A DNA stretch of 64,000 nucleotides from JBOGUF01 sp050696075 (GTDB lineage: Bacteria > Chloroflexota > Chloroflexia > Thermomicrobiales > UBA6265), in the NCBI GenBank assembly GCA_050696075.1, contig JBOGUF010000045.1:16909-80908 (forward strand), given 5' to 3'. The notes below the pieces were generated by a model, which saw only the letters and a list, made by a program, of their open reading frames with translations, ran no database searches and was not told the DNA's origin. Below are positions 56,736 to 64,000 of this stretch, piece after piece. A program made the position numbers and the translations under genes. Within the stretch, counting starts at the first letter, position 1, and each line of letters opens with the position of its first letter.

Positions 56736-58928
56736 TCATCCCTCATCGGCCAGCACAGTTCGCGCCTTAATCCCATCCGACGGTCCAATGACTCCGTCGT
56801 ATTCCATCCGCTCTATCAATCGTGCCGCCCGGTTATAGCCGATCCGCAGTCGCCGCTGCAGCATCGACGCGGAGGCGGTTCCTTCTCGCCGCACGATCTC
56901 CATCGCCTGCTCGAAGAGTGGGTCGTCCGCGCCGACTTCCTCCGACATGTTGCCACTCGGCAGTTCCAACCACTCCTTGGCGTATTGCGGCACCGGCGCC
57001 ACCGTATGCCAGTGGTGCACGATATAGTGAACGTCCTTGTCCTCGATAAAGGCACCCTGGATGCGCACCGGCTTCGCCGCGTCTGGCGGCAAGAAAAGCA
57101 TGTCACCCTGTCCAAGCAGTCGCTCCGCTCCCGGCAAGTCCAGAATCACCCGGCTGTCGGTGAGCGACGTCACCGCGAAGGCGATGCGTGCTGGCACGTT
57201 CGCTTTGATCAGGCCAGTCAAGACGTCAACCGTCGGTCGTTGCGTGGCAATAATCAGGTGAATACCCGTCGCTCGCGCCATCTGCGCGAGCCGCACCAAA
57301 AGGGTCTCCACCTCGTCGGGCGCGGTCATCATCAAATCAGCCAACTCGTCGATGAGGACGACCAGATAGGGCAATTTCTCGGCACGCGGCTCGTCGGCCA
57401 CTTTCATCCTGTAGCCATCGAGATTGCGCACGCCGATCTTCTGAAATAGGGTATAGCGTCGTTCCATCTCCTGGACAACGAGTCGCAGCGCACCGACGAC
57501 TTTGTCCCGTTCGGTCACCACCGGACACTGCAAGTGTGGCACGCCGTTGTACCCGGTCAGTTCGACCATCTTGGGATCGATCATCAGCAGTTTGAGTTCG
57601 TCGGGACCGCGCGTGAGGAAGAAAGTCGAGATGATGCTGTTGAGGCAGATGCTCTTGCCCGAACCGGTCGCGCCCGCGATCAGCAGGTGCGGCATCCGAG
57701 TCAGATCGCCGACGACGTACCGGCCATTAACGTCCCGCCCCAGCGGTACGGGTAGCTTCGCTTTACCGCGTTGGAACGAGAGCGACTCCAGTGTCTCGCG
57801 CAAACCGACTTTCGAGATCTCCTCGTTCGGGATCTCGATCCCCACGCGGGCCATACCCGGAATCGGCGCCTCGATTCGAATACTCGGCGCGGCTAGAGCC
57901 AACGCCAGATCATGTTGAAGCTCCGTGATCCGTCGGACCTTGATGCCTGGCCCCGGCTCGAGCGTAAACTGGGTCACCGCTGGCCCAGGATTGATTTCGC
58001 GCACCCGTGCGTCGACCTTGAAACTCATCAGCGTGTCCTCGATGCGACGCGCTCTGGCCTCCAGATCGCCCGTGTCCAGGGTGACGCCTTCGTACAGTGC
58101 GAGCTTATCGATCTCGGGCAATGGCAGCGGCTCTCCCGACGTCACGGGGGCAATCTTCACTGCATTGGACGCCGGAGGCGCGTTGACCCCCTTTGCCGGC
58201 AGGTTGATCACCGGTGGCCCCGGCGGCTCGATCTCGGCCAGCCCGGTTCGTCTCGCCCTGTGGGCCGACGAATCCGGCGCTACCTCCGCCTCCGGTTCGT
58301 GCGACGCACGTCTGAGCCAGAGGGCTGTCAGTTCATTCCAGAGCGTCAGCACGTCCGTTCCGGCGAGCAGAAACACGCCGAAACAGCCCACCACGAAGAG
58401 GACCGGACCAGCGCCGAACTCGCCCAGTCCGCCGGTCAGCAGGGTAGCCACGGCGACGCCGAGTCTACCGCCACCCGCTGCCTCACCTGCAGCCGCGAGT
58501 TCCAACAATCCGACAACGGCGACGACGAATCCGAACGCGCCCAAGTAGTGCCGTGGGAGGAGAATGGGCTCTTCGTGCCGGCGAAACGCGCGAACCGCAC
58601 AAAGGAGCAGCATGAGCGGCACGAGAAAACTGCCACGCTCGAGGGTATCCTCGAGCGTCCGCGCCCCCCAGGCGACGACCCGGCCATCCCGCTCCGCGCT
58701 ACCAAGCGCCCAGGCGCTCAGCAAACCGAGTAAGAGCGCGACGACGCCGGTGATCTCCCGCCGAAGCCGGTCAGACACCGCGAATTCGGGCATGAAACCA
58801 GTCAGGCCGTGGCCGAGCTTGCGTACTTTGGTGAAGAGTGGCACGGTGTCGCCGGCCCGTTGCCTTGATGAACGGCGACCATCTTTCTTGGCGGTGGCGC
58901 CAGCGCGAGACCGGGTTTGCGTGGCCAT
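56736..58928 (-). CDS. ftsK: DNA translocase FtsK/SpoIIIE
   Basis: About 730 residues. Four membrane helices lie in the first 190 residues (LRREITGVVALLLGLLSAWA; FLVPLMLLLCAV; YLGAFGFVVAVVGLLELAAA; VLFVVGCFGVFLLAG). The motor follows: Walker A IAGATGSGKSICLNSIIST near residue 420, LLMIDPKMVELTGYNG, VVLIDELADLMM, HLIIATQRPTVDVLTG. A C-terminal gamma winged helix (REGTASASMLQRRLRIGYNR, RLIERMEYDGVIG) would read KOPS-like sites. ATG 58928 (MATQTRSRAG) is chosen; the frame continues to 59012. It moves chromosome ends through the division septum. Confidence 0.95.
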   Translation of the reverse strand: MATQTRSRAGATAKKDGRRSSRQRAGDTVPLFTKVRKLGHGLTGFMPEFAVSDRLRREITGVVALLLGLLSAWALGSAERDGRVVAWGARTLEDTLERGSFLVPLMLLLCAVRAFRRHEEPILLPRHYLGAFGFVVAVVGLLELAAAGEAAGGGRLGVAVATLLTGGLGEFGAGPVLFVVGCFGVFLLAGTDVLTLWNELTALWLRRASHEPEAEVAPDSSAHRARRTGLAEIEPPGPPVINLPAKGVNAPPASNAVKIAPVTSGEPLPLPEIDKLALYEGVTLDTGDLEARARRIEDTLMSFKVDARVREINPGPAVTQFTLEPGPGIKVRRITELQHDLALALAAPSIRIEAPIPGMARVGIEIPNEEISKVGLRETLESLSFQRGKAKLPVPLGRDVNGRYVVGDLTRMPHLLIAGATGSGKSICLNSIISTFFLTRGPDELKLLMIDPKMVELTGYNGVPHLQCPVVTERDKVVGALRLVVQEMERRYTLFQKIGVRNLDGYRMKVADEPRAEKLPYLVVLIDELADLMMTAPDEVETLLVRLAQMARATGIHLIIATQRPTVDVLTGLIKANVPARIAFAVTSLTDSRVILDLPGAERLLGQGDMLFLPPDAAKPVRIQGAFIEDKDVHYIVHHWHTVAPVPQYAKEWLELPSGNMSEEVGADDPLFEQAMEIVRREGTASASMLQRRLRIGYNRAARLIERMEYDGVIGPSDGIKARTVLADEG

Positions 58929-59065
58929 TCTTGCGATCTCTACCGAGCGGCCGGCAACGCCAGCCTTGCTGTTGACGCACGCTGGACGCTGATGCGGGTG
59001 TACGTTCAGCATGTACGGTTAGTATACACCACTGCTCGGCGCCGGTTGCGAACGGGGCGCGCAAG

Positions 59066-59818
59066 TTAACGCAGCCAGCCACCTAGCGCCAGCGGCGCCG
59101 TCGGTTCGGCGCTTCCCGCGTCCGGCTCGGCCGAAAGGCCGATGGCCCAGTACGCGGCGAAAGGCTCCGGCGCTCGGATCAAGCCCTGAACAATATCGTC
59201 AGGACCTCCTGCGATCGAACCGGCGCTGATCCGTTCTCCCGATTCGGTGAACAACCAGATTTGGTAACGCTGATCGGCTGGGAGCATGGGCAGTCCGTGG
59301 GCGAAGAGAAAAGCGTCGTTCGACGTCGGATCGGTGTAGAGAACGCCGCCGGCGTTGAGGCCAAGCTCACTGTCCGTCAGCGGGTGGGCAGCCGAGGGAT
59401 CGGCGATCAGCGCCGCGATGGTCGTCCGCTCGTCAAGCCGTTGGTCTAACGCGCGATTCCACACCGTCAGGCCAACCACTAGCGCGACAACCGCCGCCGC
59501 CAAACCGATCCAAGCTACACCCTTCGGCCAAGGCGTCACACGACGACGCTGGTCTGACTCCATCAGAACGCTTGACGCCGAGTCTGCCGATTGGCGTGCG
59601 TGAGCCAGGACCGCGGCTTTGACGCCAGGACGTGGCGGCGCGACTTCGACGAGCACGCCCACTGTCTCCAGTATGATCGCAAGATCTCGTTGGCAGATGC
59701 CGCAGTGCTTGATGTGCGCCTCGACCCGCCGGAGATCGCCGTCGTCAAGCGCGCCCACCGCGTAATCGGGGAGCATCTCAGCGCTTTCCGTGTGGTCGAA
59801 CGCCTGCCGATCGTTCAT
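59066..59818 (-). CDS. RskA-type anti-sigma factor
   Basis: 250 residues. An N-terminal ZAS-like anti-sigma domain (VEAHIKHCGICQRDLAIILE, HxxxCxxC) is followed by one membrane helix (GVAWIGLAAAVVALVVGLTV near residue 108). The extracytoplasmic C-terminal domain resembles RskA: AFLFAHGLPMLPADQRYQIWLF, seen in part, and GSIAGGPDDIVQGLI. It would hold the ECF sigma factor encoded 41 bp upstream inactive until an envelope signal triggers its cleavage. The two genes are on the same strand, the normal sigma/anti-sigma arrangement. Confidence 0.9.
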   Translation of the reverse strand: MNDRQAFDHTESAEMLPDYAVGALDDGDLRRVEAHIKHCGICQRDLAIILETVGVLVEVAPPRPGVKAAVLAHARQSADSASSVLMESDQRRRVTPWPKGVAWIGLAAAVVALVVGLTVWNRALDQRLDERTTIAALIADPSAAHPLTDSELGLNAGGVLYTDPTSNDAFLFAHGLPMLPADQRYQIWLFTESGERISAGSIAGGPDDIVQGLIRAPEPFAAYWAIGLSAEPDAGSAEPTAPLALGGWLR

Positions 59819-59859
59819 CTGCTCGATCCTGATTCGATCATCATGCTCATTAGCGCATA

Positions 59860-60444
59860 TCAGTCGTATTCCAGATGCGTCTCTTCGGCGATTGCTCGCA
59901 GCTTGTGAATGCCTCGCCGCATCCGGCTTTTCACCGTGCCCAGCGGTTCGCGCAGCTCCCGCGCGATGTCCGATTGGCTGTAGCCGGACGCGTAGAGTTC
60001 AAGCACGGTCCGCTCGTCGCGGGTCAATCGTTTGAGCGCGTCGGTCAAGTGCGATCGGCGCATTGTGAGCCATGCCGCCTCTTCTGGTCCCGGACCGGCA
60101 CCGGGTAAGAGGTCGAGGTCGGGCGGCTCGTTGCTGTTGCTCACCATGGCATCGTGCTGGCGCCGCCGTCGGACTCGCCGAAGCTCGTTGAGGGCTTGGT
60201 GATGCGCGATCCCCATCAGCCAGGACAGAAGTGAACCGCGGGCGGGATCGTAGCGGCCGGCGTGTTGCCACGCTCGCACGAACGTTTCCTGGAGGAGCTC
60301 TTCCGCCACCGGGCGATCGGCGACGATGCGAACCAACAAGGCGAAGACCGGTTGGGCAAATTGGTCGTAGACGGGCTCGAGCGCGGACGAATCTCCGGCC
60401 GCAAGCCGTCCGATCAGATCGCGTTCTGTCTCCTGCCGGTTCAC
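59860..60444 (-). CDS. ECF-type sigma-70 family RNA polymerase sigma factor
   Basis: 194 residues. Region 2 holds YDQFAQPVFALLVRIVADRP and VAEELLQETFVRAWQHAGRY, followed by RGSLLSWLMGIAHHQALNEL. Region 4 has LTRDERTVLELYASGYSQSD and IARELREPLGTVKSRMRRGI, the HTH for the -35 element. It resembles the SigK subgroup, which pairs with RskA-type anti-sigma factors. The target promoters are not known. The adjacent secreted proteins at 60.6-62 kb are plausible regulon members but no shared motif was found. Confidence 0.93.
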   Translation of the reverse strand: MNRQETERDLIGRLAAGDSSALEPVYDQFAQPVFALLVRIVADRPVAEELLQETFVRAWQHAGRYDPARGSLLSWLMGIAHHQALNELRRVRRRRQHDAMVSNSNEPPDLDLLPGAGPGPEEAAWLTMRRSHLTDALKRLTRDERTVLELYASGYSQSDIARELREPLGTVKSRMRRGIHKLRAIAEETHLEYD

Positions 60445-60650
60445 CGACGCTCCCAGATGACCCGCGTTGGCGAAGCGACCTGGCTGCTCGGCCGTTTCCG
60501 CGGCGGTCGACGCCCACGCCAGGCAGTACGAACCGCCGCGCGTGCAAGATCATCGCGAGCACATTCGCGGGGGAGCGAGCGGCGCGGCGCGCCCGGTTTG
60601 ACACCCAGTTGCCAGATCCGCGCCGTCGCTATCCTCGAGGTGCACCCAAG

Positions 60651-61271
60651 CTATGGGATGCTTGACGTCGACTCACAGTTGACCGCGGTGTCGGTCCCAG
60701 AGCCACCGATGCACGTGTCGAAGCCGCCCATACCATTGAAGCTATCGTTGCCGGACCCGCCGTTCATGGTGTCGTTGCCCGGCCCACCGGTGAGCGTGTC
60801 GTTGCCGGAGCCGCCGTCGAGCTCGTTGATGCTGCCACCGTCGGCCCACAGGCGGTCGTTGCCGGAGCCGCCGAAGATCGTATCGTTACCAGGAGTCCCG
60901 GCTGGACCGTAGATGGCGGGATCGAGAAGGACCATGGTGCCATCGGTAGAAACGTCGCCGGCGTCGCCGAGTAGTGCATCATCGCCGGAGCCGCCGTAGA
61001 TGACGTCATTGCCGCCGCGACCGCAGACTACATCGTCGCCGGCGCCGGCATAGATCGTATCGTCGCCTGCTGAGCCAATGATCACATCATCGCCCGAGGT
61101 GCCGTAGATCGTGCCAGAGCCGATGATCAGATTGTATTCGCCGGACGCGATGGCATTGGCGCAGATCGCCTCGTGCGCCGCCAGGGTGGTCGGGGCCGAC
61201 GCCAACCATAAACCCGCGCCGAATACCGCGATGGTGAGGGCCGCGCTCAAGCGTAGCACGATTTTGCGCAT
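60651..61271 (-). CDS. Secreted RTX-type calcium-binding repeat protein
   Basis: 206 residues. A signal peptide (RKIVLRLSAALTIAVFGAGL, cleaved near TTLAAHE) precedes hemolysin-type calcium-binding nonapeptide repeats: GTSGDDVIIGSAGDDTIYAG, GGSGDDALLGD, GGSGNDTLTGGPGNDTMNGG and so on. An insert of about 25 residues breaks the repeat array in the middle (VSTDGTMVLLDPAIYGPAG). The C-terminus has two Cys (FDTCIGGSG...VNCEST). Such proteins fold on calcium outside the cell; no protease or lipase domain is attached. Single gene 206 bp downstream of the sigma factor start on the same strand. Confidence 0.9.
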   Translation of the reverse strand: MRKIVLRLSAALTIAVFGAGLWLASAPTTLAAHEAICANAIASGEYNLIIGSGTIYGTSGDDVIIGSAGDDTIYAGAGDDVVCGRGGNDVIYGGSGDDALLGDAGDVSTDGTMVLLDPAIYGPAGTPGNDTIFGGSGNDRLWADGGSINELDGGSGNDTLTGGPGNDTMNGGSGNDSFNGMGGFDTCIGGSGTDTAVNCESTSSIP

Positions 61272-61388
61272 GGTGTTCCTCCACTACGATCGTGATTTGC
61301 GGAAACGCACGTTTCCTATTGCCTTCTAACCCCGCGGCGCGATATCGGATGCATCGCGATGGTCGTGGAGTCTTTGCCCGCGACCGAC

Positions 61389-61955
61389 TTAGGGTATGGC
61401 GGGTGTTGCCTGGGGAGATGGGGTGGCGGCCGGAGGAGGCGAGGCGGTGACCGTCGGCGGCGTCGGCGAAAAGCGGTTCGGAACACCCGTCATGGCGCCT
61501 GGTCCACCCGGTTCGCGCGTTGCTTGCAGAAGGGCGGCGCCATGTGCGTCGCCGAGGCGAAGCTGGGCCGCACCAAGCCGGCGCAATTCGAGGAAGTAGT
61601 ACCAGCAGCCTCCGTCGCCCGCGTGATCGGTCGTGAAGGAGCAGATCGGCGCGAACTCCTCTGCTTCCGGCGTCCCATCTTCTCCGAAACGCCCCTGGAC
61701 GACGACGGTGTGTTCGGCTCCGGGCTGAAGGCCGGTGAACTGGAACGTGCCGGTCCAGCGGGATTCCGCGTCGAGGCCACCGTGGTAGTCGATGACGCCC
61801 TCCCCTGACGCCGACGGCGTGCTCGACCCGTCGACCGGCGCGAATGCGAGCGTGTTGGCGCCCTCATGCACGGCCCGAACGGGCGACCCGGTGAGGAGCA
61901 GGAACGCGGCGAGCGCTAGCGTCGCGGCTGGTCCGTATGTGCGCGGTTGTCGCAT
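61389..61955 (-). CDS. Secreted protein of unknown function
   Basis: About 188 residues. ATG 61955 follows AGGA by about 9 nt and gives a clear signal peptide (YGPAATLALAAFLLLTGSPV, cleavage near RAVHE); the frame is open to 62006. The mature part is beta-rich (SRWTGTFQFTGLQPGAEHTV, VVQGRFGEDGT), with two cysteines (PICSFTTDHAGDGGCWYYFL). It ends in a Pro/Thr/Ala-rich tail that carries no obvious sorting motif. I recognise no family with confidence; CHRD- or Ig-like secreted domains are possible. It is next to the RTX protein on the same strand. Confidence 0.75.
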   Translation of the reverse strand: MRQPRTYGPAATLALAAFLLLTGSPVRAVHEGANTLAFAPVDGSSTPSASGEGVIDYHGGLDAESRWTGTFQFTGLQPGAEHTVVVQGRFGEDGTPEAEEFAPICSFTTDHAGDGGCWYYFLELRRLGAAQLRLGDAHGAALLQATREPGGPGAMTGVPNRFSPTPPTVTASPPPAATPSPQATPAIP

Positions 61956-62092
61956 GGTCGTTCCTGATCCTGGGTCGTGGTGATGGTCCACCGGACGTAG
62001 TGTCACAGGGCACGCGGATAGGTTTTACGTGGGCGCCGTGCGACCGGTTCACTCCCCATGGGCGGCGTGACACGCGGGAACATCTTGCGCAA

Positions 62093-62110
62093 TTAGAACA
62101 TATGTTCTAA
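62093..62110. promoter_or_regulatory. LexA (SOS) box ahead of imuB-dnaE2
   Basis: TTAGAACATATGTTCTAA is a perfect 18-bp palindrome containing GAACATATGTTC, which matches the Gram-positive/actinobacterial-type LexA consensus GAAC-N4-GTTC. It lies 122 bp before the imuB start. This fits DNA-damage induction of the mutasome genes. Confidence 0.88.
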
Positions 62111-62231
62111 GTTAGAGGGCGATAGACAACCGGCTCGTCCCCCCTCGCCCTGCCGCAAACGGACGCGCCGCACGACCCGACCAGCCAGGAGCCAGGAGCC
62201 GGGCTAGATCGGGAACAGGAGGAAATCACCG

Positions 62232-63419
62232 GTGCCAATCGCCTGTGTCCACGTGCCGCACTTCTCACTCCGGGTCGCGCTCCTGGGGCGCCCCGAATTG
62301 GATGGCGTGCCGCTGGTGTTGACATCGGCTCCCACCGCGCGCCCGCTCGTCGAGGATTGTACGCCGGAGGCGGCCACGCGGGGCGTCCGCCTCAGCATGC
62401 CACTCCGCGAGGTGACGGCGCTCTGCCCAGACGCCGTCTTCATCCCACCTAACCCGGTGCGCGACTCGGCCGTCGCCACCGAGATCGTCCGGGCACTGGA
62501 GAGCTTTAGCCCGCTCGTTGAACCGGCAGTCGGCGGGCGCTGGTACGTCGATCTCCTCGGATTGGAGTGCCACTATGGCACGATCGAAGATGCCGCACAC
62601 ACCCTCTTGCGGCTCGTCCCGCCCGTGCTTCGCCCGCGCGTCGGGATCGCCCCCGGCAAGTTCACCGCCTGGGTCGCCGCGCGGAAAGCCCCTCCCGGTT
62701 CGTCGCGGCAGGTCGCCGCGGCCGACGTCCCGGCCTTCCTCGCGCATGTGCCGGTCGCCTGGCTGCCGACCCCACCCGATCTCCCCCGGCGCTTCGAGCG
62801 CCTCGGGTTGCGCACCCTGGGCGATTTGGCCGCCCTGCCGGCCCCGGCCCTCCAGGCGCGCTTCGGCCCCGTCGGTCGACTCGCCTGGAACCTCGCCACC
62901 GGCCACGACGATACCTGGGTCGCGCCACCGGAACGGGAGGAGACGGTCGTCGAGGGTCTAACCCTCCCCGCCCCGGCGACGAGCCGGGAGACGCTGCTGA
63001 TCGGTCTCCGGCAACTTATCGGGCGCGCGTTCACCCGGCCGGAACTGCGCGACCGCCACGTCCGGCAGGCGCGGCTCCGGGTCCTGATCGAAGAGAACCG
63101 CTCCTGGGAAAAGGTGATGATCTTCCGGGAACCGCTCGGACGGCAGCGACTCGTCGAGGTATTGGGGCACCGTCTGCAGGCAGTTGAGTTGCTCGGCGCG
63201 GCCGAGGCGCTCACCTTGGAGTTGGCAGGACTCGTCGCGGAGACGGTGCATCAGGATCGTCTCCCCGGCTTTCGTTCCCGCCAACTTCGCCCAATCGTCG
63301 AGGCGACCCGCCAGTTGAAGCAGCGGTACGGGGCGTCCCCGATCTACCGCATTACGGAGGTGGAGCCATGGTCACGGATACCCGAACGCCGTCACGCCCT
63401 GATCAGCTACGACCCCTGA
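62232..63419 (+). CDS. imuB: ImuB-type, catalytically inactive Y-family polymerase
   Basis: 395 residues of the Y-family polymerase fold. The N-terminus reads MPIACVHVPHFSLRVALLGR; the first catalytic Asp of active Pol IV/V is missing (VHVPHF). A later WYVDLLGLE segment lacks the usual DE pair, so this is the ImuB adaptor type. LPTPPDLPRRFERLGLRTLGDLAALPA is the helix-hairpin-helix part, shown here by RFERLGLRTLGDLAAL. ImuB links DnaE2 to the beta clamp in mutagenic repair. GTG 62232 follows AGGAGGA (62217-62223). An SOS box lies upstream, and dnaE2 follows after a small gene. No imuA-like gene precedes it in this window. Confidence 0.9.
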   Translation: MPIACVHVPHFSLRVALLGRPELDGVPLVLTSAPTARPLVEDCTPEAATRGVRLSMPLREVTALCPDAVFIPPNPVRDSAVATEIVRALESFSPLVEPAVGGRWYVDLLGLECHYGTIEDAAHTLLRLVPPVLRPRVGIAPGKFTAWVAARKAPPGSSRQVAAADVPAFLAHVPVAWLPTPPDLPRRFERLGLRTLGDLAALPAPALQARFGPVGRLAWNLATGHDDTWVAPPEREETVVEGLTLPAPATSRETLLIGLRQLIGRAFTRPELRDRHVRQARLRVLIEENRSWEKVMIFREPLGRQRLVEVLGHRLQAVELLGAAEALTLELAGLVAETVHQDRLPGFRSRQLRPIVEATRQLKQRYGASPIYRITEVEPWSRIPERRHALISYDP

Positions 63420-63649
63420 ACCAGCCGCACCGGGTCACCGTCCTCACCCAACGGCGCCAGCCCATCGCCCTGATCGACGGCGAGCGCCACCCGCGGGTCG
63501 TGCATATCCAGGATGTCTGGTGCATCGATGACGAGTGGTGGCGCGAGCGGATCGCCCGCCGCTATTTCCAGGTCGTCCTCGAAACCGGCGCCTTGGCAAC
63601 CATCTTCCACGACCTCGTCGCCGACGTCTGGCAAACCCAGCGGTATTAG
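63368..63649 (+). CDS. Small DUF6504-like protein of the mutasome operon
   Basis: 93 residues overlapping the last 52 bp of imuB. It contains PIALIDGERHPRVVHIQDVW and WCIDDEWWRERIARRYFQVV then LETGALATIFHDLVADVWQ, a compact domain I associate with the short proteins next to imuB/dnaE2 in Actinobacteria and Chloroflexota. Function unknown; a mutasome accessory is likely by position. ATG 63368 is used. It ends 30 bp before dnaE2, so imuB, this gene and dnaE2 form one operon. Confidence 0.82.
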   Translation: MVTDTRTPSRPDQLRPLNQPHRVTVLTQRRQPIALIDGERHPRVVHIQDVWCIDDEWWRERIARRYFQVVLETGALATIFHDLVADVWQTQRY

Positions 63650-63679
63650 CGCGTACGCACGCTACAACATGCCCCAGAC

Positions 63680-64000
63680 ATGGACCGATCCTACGTTGAG
63701 CTCCATCTGCATACCGCCTTCTCTTTCCTCGACGGCGCGTCGCAGCCGTGGGAACTCGTCGATCGTGCCCAGCAGCTAGGATATGAGGCCTTGGCCGTCA
63801 CCGACCACGACGGCCTCTACGGCGCCATGGAGTTCGCCCAGCACGCCCGCAACGCCGGCATTGCCCCCATCATCGGCGCCGAACTCACCCTCACCGACGA
63901 CTCCCACCTCACCCTCCTCGCCGCAACCGCCACCGGGTATACGAATCTCTCCCGGCTGATCACAGAGGCGCACCGGATCGACGAGGCGGAAGGCGGAAGA
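63680..64000 (+). CDS. dnaE2: Error-prone DNA polymerase III alpha subunit DnaE2, 5' end only
   Basis: The first 107 codons of a gene cut by the window edge. The PHP domain start is clear: YVELHLHTAFSFLDGAS, ALAVTDHDGLYGAMEF and IAPIIGAELTLTD, matching DnaE-type polymerases. Linkage to imuB points to DnaE2, the damage-induced translesion type. ATG 63680 is used. It is third in the SOS-controlled operon. Confidence 0.92.
   Translation, partial: MDRSYVELHLHTAFSFLDGASQPWELVDRAQQLGYEALAVTDHDGLYGAMEFAQHARNAGIAPIIGAELTLTDDSHLTLLAATATGYTNLSRLITEAHRIDEAEGGR

Overview
This is a GC-rich bacterial chromosomal window. Gene content and organisation fit a Chloroflexota bacterium, most likely class Thermomicrobia or a relative: a ycf45-type R3H ATPase beside tmk and a DarA-like c-di-AMP receptor, NrtR next to NAD kinase, a CcdA/ResB/CcsA cytochrome c maturation set, and an imuB-dnaE2 mutasome under a Gram-positive-type LexA box. 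The taxon is inferred from gene content; no rRNA gene is present.

Positions 1 to about 16,460 are an accessory island. It carries a large Eco57I/PglX-like DNA methyltransferase coupled to a truncated upstream gene, and a very large DEAD/DEAH helicase with DUF1998 and a C-terminal nuclease-like domain (DruE/DISARM-like). A convergent AbiEi/AbiEii toxin-antitoxin operon sits between them, with a perfect inverted repeat in the shared control region. Small hypothetical and zinc-binding genes follow, then an XRE regulator and a large serine recombinase. The recombinase frame runs straight into tRNA-Asp, which marks the right edge of an integrated element. The left edge lies outside the window.

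From 16.5 kb onward the DNA looks like core chromosome. 16.6-24.7 kb (minus) is a tightly overlapping polysaccharide operon: a glycosidase-like protein lacking both expected catalytic glutamates, two O-antigen-ligase-like polymerases, an LPG-synthase-TM/flippase-like protein, a GT4 glycosyltransferase, a small membrane protein and a MoxR ATPase. 25-31 kb has a GAF histidine kinase and glycolate oxidase glcDEF. 31-38 kb has EVE, ferredoxin and OsmC genes, ssrA (tmRNA) with smpB, a methyltransferase, aroC, a GNAT and an oligopeptide-binding protein. 38-44.5 kb has a LON-domain protein, a P-loop protein, a SpoIIE-type phosphatase, an unusual pair of micro-ORFs encoding NVKWS repeats, then a membrane HD-GYP protein, a HAD protein, trmD and recO.

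44.6-50.3 kb has ccdA-resB-ccsA-tlpA, then nrtR and nadK. 50.3-56 kb (minus) is a recR-GNAT-R3H ATPase-tmk-darA-zinc ribbon run. 56.3-62 kb has a small zinc-ribbon protein, ftsK, an ECF sigma/anti-sigma pair, a secreted RTX-repeat protein and another secreted protein. The window closes with an SOS-box-controlled imuB, a small accessory gene and the 5' end of dnaE2.

The least explained items are the NVKWS micro-ORFs, the recombinase frame that crosses an attachment site into tRNA-Asp, the methyltransferase/helicase-nuclease island with embedded AbiE, and the catalytically dead-looking glycosidase in the polysaccharide operon.
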